DNA of 64,000 nucleotides from Apteryx mantelli (lineage: Eukaryota; Chordata; Aves; Apterygiformes; Apterygidae): positions 28,230,583 to 28,294,582 of the forward strand of contig NC_089985.1 in assembly GCF_036417845.1 (NCBI RefSeq), in the 5' to 3' direction. The position numbers and the translations under genes are program-made. Shown here piece after piece: positions 57,787-64,000 of the stretch; positions within the stretch are counted from its first letter, which is position 1, and each line of letters starts with the position of its first letter. The notes beneath the pieces were generated by a model that saw nothing but the letters and a program-made list of their open reading frames with translations, ran no database searches and was not told the DNA's origin.

Positions 57787-59550
57787 CAGGCATACCTCAT
57801 TTTATTGTGCTTCACTTTATTGTGCTTCGCAGATATTGCGTTTTTTACAAATTGAAGCTTTGCAGCAACCCTGCGTCAAGCAAGTCTATTGGCGCCATTT
57901 TTCCAACAGCATGTGCTCACTTCGTGTCTCTGTGTCACGTTTTGGTAATTCTTGCATTATTTCAAACTTTTTCATTATTATTATATCTGTTATGGTGATC
58001 TGTGATCAGTGATCTTTGATGTTGCTATTGTAATTGTTTTGGGGCACCACAAACTGCACCCATATAAGACGGCGAACTTAATCGATAAGTGTTGTGAGTG
58101 TTCTGACTGTTCCACCGACCGGCCGTTCCCCGTCTCTCTCCCTCTCCTCAGGCCTCCCTATTCCCTGAGGCACAACAATATTGAAATTAGGGCAATTAAT
58201 AACCCTACAATGGCCTCTAAGTGTTCGAGGGAAAGGAAGAGTCGCACGTCTCTCACTTGAAATCAAAAGCTAGAAGTGATGAAGCTGAGTGAGGAAGGCA
58301 CGTCGAAAGCCGAGACAGGCCGAAAGCGAGGCCTCTTGCGCCAAACAGCCAAGTTGTGAATGCAATGGAAAAGTTCTTGAACTACTCCAGTGAATACATG
58401 CATGTTAAGAAAGCGAAACAGCCTTATTGCTGATAGGGAGAAAGTTTTAGTGGTCTGGACAGAAAAAAATCAAACCAACCCCAACATTCCCTTAAGCCAA
58501 AGCTGAATCCAGAGCAAGGCCCGAACTCTCCTCAATTCTATGAAGGTTGAGAGAGGTGAGGAAGCTGCAGAAGAAAAGTTTGAAGCTAGCAGAGGTTGGT
58601 TCATGTGGTTTAAGGAAGGAAGCCATCTCCATAGCATAAAAGAGCAAGGTGAAGCAGCAAGTGCTGATGTAGAAGCTACAGCAAGTTATCCAGATCTAGC
58701 TAAGAGAATTGATGAAGGTGGCTACACTAAACAACAGATTTTCAATGTAGACGAAACAGCCTTATAATGGAAGGCGATGCCATCTAGAACTTTCATAGCC
58801 AGAGAGGAGAAGTCAATGCTTGGCTTCAAAGCTTCAAAGGACAGGCTGACAGCAAGAGAACTAGAATTAGAAGTGGAGCCTGAAGATGGGACTGAATTGC
58901 TGCAATCTCATGATAAAACTTTAACGGATGAGGAATTGCCTCTTATGGATGAGCAAAGAAAGTGGTTTCTTGAGATGGAATCTACTCCTGGTGAAGAGCT
59001 GTGAACATTGTTGAAATGACAGCAAAGGATTTAGAATATGACATAAACTTAGTTGATAAAGCAGCAGCAGGGTTTGAGAGGATTGATTCCCATTTGGAAA
59101 GAAGTTCTATTGTGGGTTAAATGCTATCAAACAGCATCGCATGCTACAGAGGAATCCTTCATGAAAGGAAGAGTCAATCGATGCAGCAAACGTCACTGCT
59201 GTCTTATTTAGGAAATTGCCTCAGCCGCCCCAGCCTTCATCAACCGCCACCCTGATCAGTCAGCAGCCATCAACATTGAGGCAAGACCCTCCATCAGCAA
59301 AAAGATTACGACTCACTGAAGGCTCAGATGATGGTTAGCATTTTTAGAAATAAAGTATTTTTTAATTAAGGTGTGTACATTGTCTTTTTAGACATAATGC
59401 TATTGCACACTTAATAGACTACAGTATAGTGTAAACATAACTTTTACATGCACTGGGAAACCAAAAAATTCATGTGACTCGCTTTATTGCGATACTCGCT
59501 TTATTGTGGTGGTCTGGAACTGAACCCACAATATCTCCAAGTTATGCCTG
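57787..59550 (+). mobile_element. Tigger1-like DNA transposon (pogo group), internally deleted, 1764 bp
   Basis: The ends CAGGCATACC and GTTATGCCTG are imperfect inverted repeats flanked by TA. Subterminal ACTTTATTG and GCTTTATTG words occur near both ends. The body matches my memory of the mammalian Tigger1 family throughout: GCGCCATTTTTCCAACAGCA near 57891, CATATAAGACGGCGAACTT near 58061, the transposase start at 58211, and a GCATTTTTAGAAATAAAGTA polyadenylation region near 59338. Full-length Tigger1 is about 2.4 kb, so some 650 bases are missing. The join appears to be at about 58850, within the transposase catalytic core. The family is well known in mammals and unexpected in a bird. Confidence 0.9.
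58211..59337 (+). pseudogene. Tigger1-like transposase remnant
   Basis: An intact enzyme would cut and paste the element using a CENP-B-type helix-turn-helix DNA-binding domain and a DDD catalytic core. Here ATG 58211 starts MASKCSRERKSRTSLT and then meets TGA 58258-58260. A second helix-turn-helix part follows in fragments ([14 protein letters not shown] near 58555). IFNVDETA (Asp codon 58750-58752) fits the first catalytic Asp. TAA 58765-58767 interrupts again, and the sequence then jumps from ASKDRLT to [13 protein letters not shown] near 58850, omitting the region of the other two Asp residues. C-terminal pieces run to the stop near 59337. It cannot be active. Confidence 0.82.
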
Positions 59551-59552
59551 TA
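59551..59552. repeat. TA target duplication, right
   Basis: TA follows the final CCTG of the Tigger-like element and matches 57785-57786. Confidence 0.85.
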
Positions 59553-60009
59553 CTTTAATCTGGTTGTCCACGTGCAAATGAGTGTCAAATTTGGTTGAAA
59601 ACTTCAATTTGGACAGTTTTGAACTACTCAAAGTTAGATACAAATTGAGTAATTTCTATATGCACACACAACCATACACGCATATAAACTATCTCTAAAA
59701 TGTAGTCACTTGGGGGAAATGGAGCAGGGAATGTGTATAAAAAATACACTTCTAAAATAGATTAGGACCAGAAGCAATTAAGAATATCCATATTTCATAC
59801 TGATGAAAAATCCCAGGTAAGTTGTTCCCATGCAAATTGATAAAATTAGGGTGCAATTTGGTTCAAAATGTTTTCATGCCTGTGCTGGGACAAGCCTAAC
59901 CATACAGCATCACAAGTCTTTTCTATTTTTTTTTTCCTGTGTCGTATGCCTGGCATAATTCACTCAAAATGAAATGGTTATTCACTTGCCTCAAAAAATC
60001 AATTAAAAA

Positions 60010-60029
60010 AAATTAAGCATGCTTAATTT
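60010..60029. repeat. Perfect 20-bp palindrome
   Basis: AAATTAAGCATGCTTAATTT is its own reverse complement. It could be a hairpin or a symmetric protein site, or chance in AT-rich DNA. Confidence 0.7.
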
Positions 60030-60136
60030 CACTCCAATCAAAAGAAATTATTAAGCATGAGTTTCATCTTAGACATCATCTTAAATACCAAGGTGCTTTC
60101 CATTGCTAGACACTTTTACCTCCTTTATAGATCAAA

Positions 60137-60182
60137 TTATTAACAGTAGTTTAAGACTTTACTGTTAATAAGCATTATTAAC
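60137..60182. repeat. Overlapping alternative hairpins
   Basis: TTATTAACAGTA (60137-60148) pairs exactly with TACTGTTAATAA (60160-60171). The latter also takes part in a second hairpin, GTTAATAA (60164-60171) with TTATTAAC (60175-60182), across a 3-base loop. The two stems are mutually exclusive. Confidence 0.6.
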
Positions 60183-63100
60183 AAACAACAGAAATGTTTA
60201 TGCTATGTTACTAAATGCAATCTCTTTGTGGTTGCAGATCATGAAAAATGTTTCATTGCAACCCTTGATTATTCCTGAAAACTGTCCTTGAAATACACCT
60301 TTCGGTTTTTATTTGGATAATCCGGGCTCTCGTGTCTTGTCTAGTGTCACAGATAAATGGCAGATTTAACAACGGACAGCCAGATTTTCAAAAAGCGTGT
60401 AGCAAAGTCCACTCCAAAGGTTTTCTGGTTTCCTATTTATTTTACAATAGTGAAGTTAATAGGTACATAGCATTGAATGAAGACCATAATATCTTAGAAA
60501 CGCTGTTAAGCTCTATAATAACATAAAGGCCACATGAGTTGGAAGTCCTAACTATTTAAAATTCTTCTTTCAATAGCTTGAGTCCATTAAGAATTCTCTT
60601 CAAGATGAAATCCATTATAAAATTAGCTTCAATTTAGAATTAATGTCAGGTTTGTTCAGCCAATCAACTGGTTTGATTTCTTGATCAGGTTGTTAGGCCA
60701 AAAGCTGAATTAAGATTTCTTCCTCCTCAAGAAATTTACTTCTTCTGCAAAAATGCTAAATCGCTAAGATTATGAAATGTAATTTTTAAATTCAGATTTA
60801 AAATGTGGTGTGATTTCTGTAAAAAAATTCATTTTCAGTGTTCCTTTAAATATTGCTTCAAAAAGGTTTCACATTTCAGTTCTTGAAGTCATCTTGAACC
60901 CAGTATTCCTCCTTGTTTTCATGTTCTGATGTTTTTTCTCAGGTCTTGATGTTGTGGTATTTTTTCCTCATGTTTTGGGGTTTTGCAATGAAGTATAGGA
61001 AGTGAATACATATATATATGTTCCAGTGGTGCTGATGCAAAGGAAAGGGCAGTCAGTGACCAGAGAACCAATTCTTTACTTTGCGGCCTCATCAGCATGC
61101 TTTGTACTAGTACAAAGAGAAAGTGGTATCTTTTAAGCTTATTGTGGGCAGCTACTGTGCTCTGCTATTTATTATTTAAATCACATTTCAGATTTCACAG
61201 TGTAAATTAATAAGTTATTCTATAGGAAGAGAAAATATGTATTTCTTCAGGTTTTATTAACATACTTTCAAATGGAGACTTGCAGAAATGTACTATAAGT
61301 TTGTAACAGTAATATCTGATATCTAGGTAAGGATCAAATACTGTCTTATTCCTGGGATTGGATTTTCTTGTCTTTATCGGATGACAGTTTAACAACACAT
61401 ATTAAGTGAGTTTTAAAAGACCTGTTATGATTCCATTTCTTTATAGGACTACTTAACAAACATGAAGAAATAAAGAATGACTGTAACCTATTTACAATCT
61501 TTTTCAGTGGGAATACTGGAGAGAGAAAAAAAATCAATTTTTCCAGCTTATCAGCTCTTGTCCATGTATTAATTCTTCTGGGTTTATTCTTTTATCTGTG
61601 ATCTATGTCCCATTGACATCAGAGATCATGGTACACCAAGAACCATTCTATTATTATCTCAAGTTGTATCTTAGTGAGCCTTGAGCCGTTCAGTCATGAC
61701 TTTAACCCTCAAGGTCATTTAATGAAAAAACATACATTCCCAAGGTTACAGCTACCTGTGGCTAAAATTGGATTGCTATGCCCTAGCCAAGTCTACCTCT
61801 TATTCGAACCATATAAATTGTGACAAGTATTTTTCTAGATGAAATATAGCTGGCATATTGGGAGCATTTACAATACATGATACATGAAATGTATGGGAGG
61901 ACATCCATTGGGATGAAAATCATCTTGTTCAGCAGAGATGAAGAGAAAGTTTCATTTATTTCTTTATCATTTTAGATGTTACCTATCTTTTTTACCTTGG
62001 TAAGAACTGGGACTTCCTGCTTCCTAAGCCATTGCATTGAAATAACTCTCTGAATGGAATGAATAGATTATTCACTATGATATGGAGCACAAATAAAGAA
62101 GACATGCCAGCTATGTCCTGTCAATGGTAAAAATAGTGCTGCCATATTGTTCAGTCTGGGGTCCCCTAGAAGTTAGGTCAAACCAGGGGTCCCCTATTTA
62201 AAAGCCAGAGCTCTTATAGACTTAAAAATAAACCAGACTCCATAGCTTAAAAATTTATCTTTGTGAAACAGGCACAGCAGGGGCCATATAAAATATAAGG
62301 AGCAATAGACTTTTGAATCCATTCTTTTGAATGGATTCTGAAAGACATCCACAGCATTTAGGGTAGCCCTTGAGTTGACGTTTCTCTCTGGCTATCCCCA
62401 GTTATCCTTTGCAAAAGTTGACCTGGACTCACCTGGTCATGTGAATGCTGAAATAGAGTGGCCATTATACAGACTACCCAGATTTTTCCTAGGTTAGAAG
62501 ATTCTATCCATTCCCAAAAGCATATGAACACCTTCTAATTGCAGGCTGGTCCAAATCTACTTTAACGAGATACAAAACCAGCGGGTCAGATTGTATTCTC
62601 AATACTTACAGTGAAATCACCTCAGTGAGCAGAGTGATTCTAAATTCTATATCCTTAGGTACCTATCCTGAACATCTTAGAACAAAGTTGGCTTTATCTC
62701 TCTCCTTCCATCCTAGAACAATTAGTCCAGTCTGTTAAATTTTTCAGGCTGCCCACAGGCCTCAGGTCTATTACAACCACTTTGCTGAGGAAAGCACAAT
62801 AGACAGGCAAGAAGCACTGGAAGGCAGGCCGTAGACAGAAGTTTGCTCTGCAAGCAGCTGCTGTGGTTTAAGATGTTATTGCCCCTAACTACTGATCGCT
62901 GTCCTTCTGAGGAAGCTTACTGCTCTCAGTACTTTCTCTGTGGTGGAGCAGGTTGCAAAACCGACTGTGCTAGTTAAACAGTTTAAGCAGACAGTCTGAG
63001 TTAACAGAACTGATTTTACTGTAAACGTAATGTGAGAGTGTTCACACAAATTACTTTTTCAAGTGACTTGTGTAACATTCAGCTCGTGGGTGGTAATGAA

Positions 63101-64000
63101 CAACTTGGGCAAAAGGGGTGTTAATATCTTAAACCAGCATACCCAGATCAGGAAGAGGACTCTGGGCTATAGACAAAGACTAGACTATCACTCCGTTGAT
63201 GGCTTTTCTGTCAGGTTTCAACAGCTAGATCTGTTGGGCTGAAGTGTCTAATGTCAGGTTTTCAACTGTAAAATGTTTGGCCATTATCCGTTCACAAACA
63301 CATGAAACAATTAGGTCATCATTTCATCAGCATATAGTTGTTTTATTGTCTGACTTCTAGTGACTTTACTGTTAAGTATGCCACAGACTAGCAAAGCTGA
63401 AAGAATGATTAGGAAAAAAAAAGGAAAAAAGGGAAGTCCCCAGGCCCCGGATATCTGCTTCAGTTTAAGATAAATGTTATGCCTCTTTTTGCTAATCACT
63501 GGAAGGATTTTACAATAGTCTTAATAAAAGCCATTTTCTAATCTGAACTTCTAGTCATAGAAATGTTTAAATAGGACACAACTTTTGTTGAACATCTCCT
63601 CTGCATGTAGTGAAATGATAATAGTTTTATGCTTCGAGAGTGTGTTTGTCTTATGTTAAGCCCTCTCCATATATTGGTGAATGCTAATCTATTTTTAATA
63701 AGACCAGTTTGGTCTCAGTTGATTAAAATAGTGTAGGTAAGTGCTCCACAATAATCCAGAAAGCCTGATAACAGTCCTTTCTTAATATCTTGGAATCAAC
63801 TTTAATTAAAGAAGTAAGGTCCAGATCCTCAGCTGGTGTAAAGTGGCATTAGTTTTAACGGAGCTATGCCAATTTTTGCCCACTGAATGTCTGATCCTGT
63901 GACTGTGCCTGGTTTATTTTTTCACCAGGTTTATTCTCTTTCAGTGTTAATGAAATGTTGCCTGCTTCATTTCCTGAATAAGAATGTCAGCTTATGGAAA

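Larger units (their letters stand above)
59553..64000. other. AT-rich single-copy DNA to the window end
   Basis: About 4.4 kb with no supportable gene. It holds the short palindromes listed separately and a small duplicated GGGGTCCCCTA word at about 62160-62200. Confidence 0.45.

Noticed and set aside
62150..62205. Duplicated GGGGTCCCCTA words and a TATTTAAA, considered as LTR-like
   Set aside because: No TG...CA ends, target duplications or further LTR features could be found.
1..64000. tRNA, rRNA, CRISPR or bacterial operon features
   Set aside because: None seen. The window is vertebrate nuclear DNA with transposons, and no cloverleaf sequence or spaced repeat array was recognised.

Overview
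The window looks like a gene-poor, AT-rich stretch of a bird nuclear genome. Three things point to a bird or close sauropsid relative. There are several CR1 LINE copies of different ages, the youngest ending in the avian-type octamer repeat. There is an alpharetrovirus-like provirus whose primer binding site matches tRNA-Trp. There is also a related solo LTR. I see no host exon I can support, so the single-copy DNA reads as intergenic or deep intronic.

Layout: (1) 430-3783 is a 5'-truncated CR1 retrotransposon on + with decayed ORF1 (esterase end) and ORF2 (endonuclease-reverse transcriptase). (2) 6314-6711 is a solo LTR on - with a perfect 6-bp target duplication. (3) 11.86-12.07 kb is a cluster of AGTACT palindromes, and 23.2-23.3 kb holds a small tandem repeat beside an inverted repeat. 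(4) 23.7-29.9 kb holds four CR1 fragments: one ancient on +, and one recent, one ancient and one intermediate on -. (5) 32.9-33.6 kb holds a 73-nt alternating pyrimidine-purine microsatellite and a C21 tract. (6) 44730-52116 is a full-length provirus. (7) 57787-59550 is an internally deleted Tigger1-like (pogo/Tc1-mariner) DNA transposon with TA duplications.

The provirus is the centre of interest. Its two 233-nt LTRs appear identical base for base and are flanked by AGAGCA on both sides, so the insertion looks recent. Order: LTR, tRNA-Trp PBS, an 85-nt leader, gag, pro, pol, env, polypurine tract, LTR. Gag, pro and pol occupy successive -1 frames. A GGGAAAC slippery heptamer with a GC stem sits at gag/pro, and an AAATTTT heptamer abuts the pro stop at pro/pol. 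That two-shift plan resembles betaretroviruses. The tRNA-Trp primer, the apparent very short R, a splice-donor-like site exactly after gag codon 6, and the cysteine-flanked internal fusion peptide of Env resemble alpharetroviruses. Pol looks intact (867 codons with all RT, RNase H and integrase catalytic residues). Gag has one frame break between matrix and capsid, and env has one in-frame stop just after its signal peptide.

The solo LTR at 6.3-6.7 kb is a distant relative, and its U3 aligns with the interval between env and the 3' LTR of the provirus. The LTR boundary therefore seems to have moved between the two lineages. The Tigger1-like element is unexpected because that family is known mainly from mammals.
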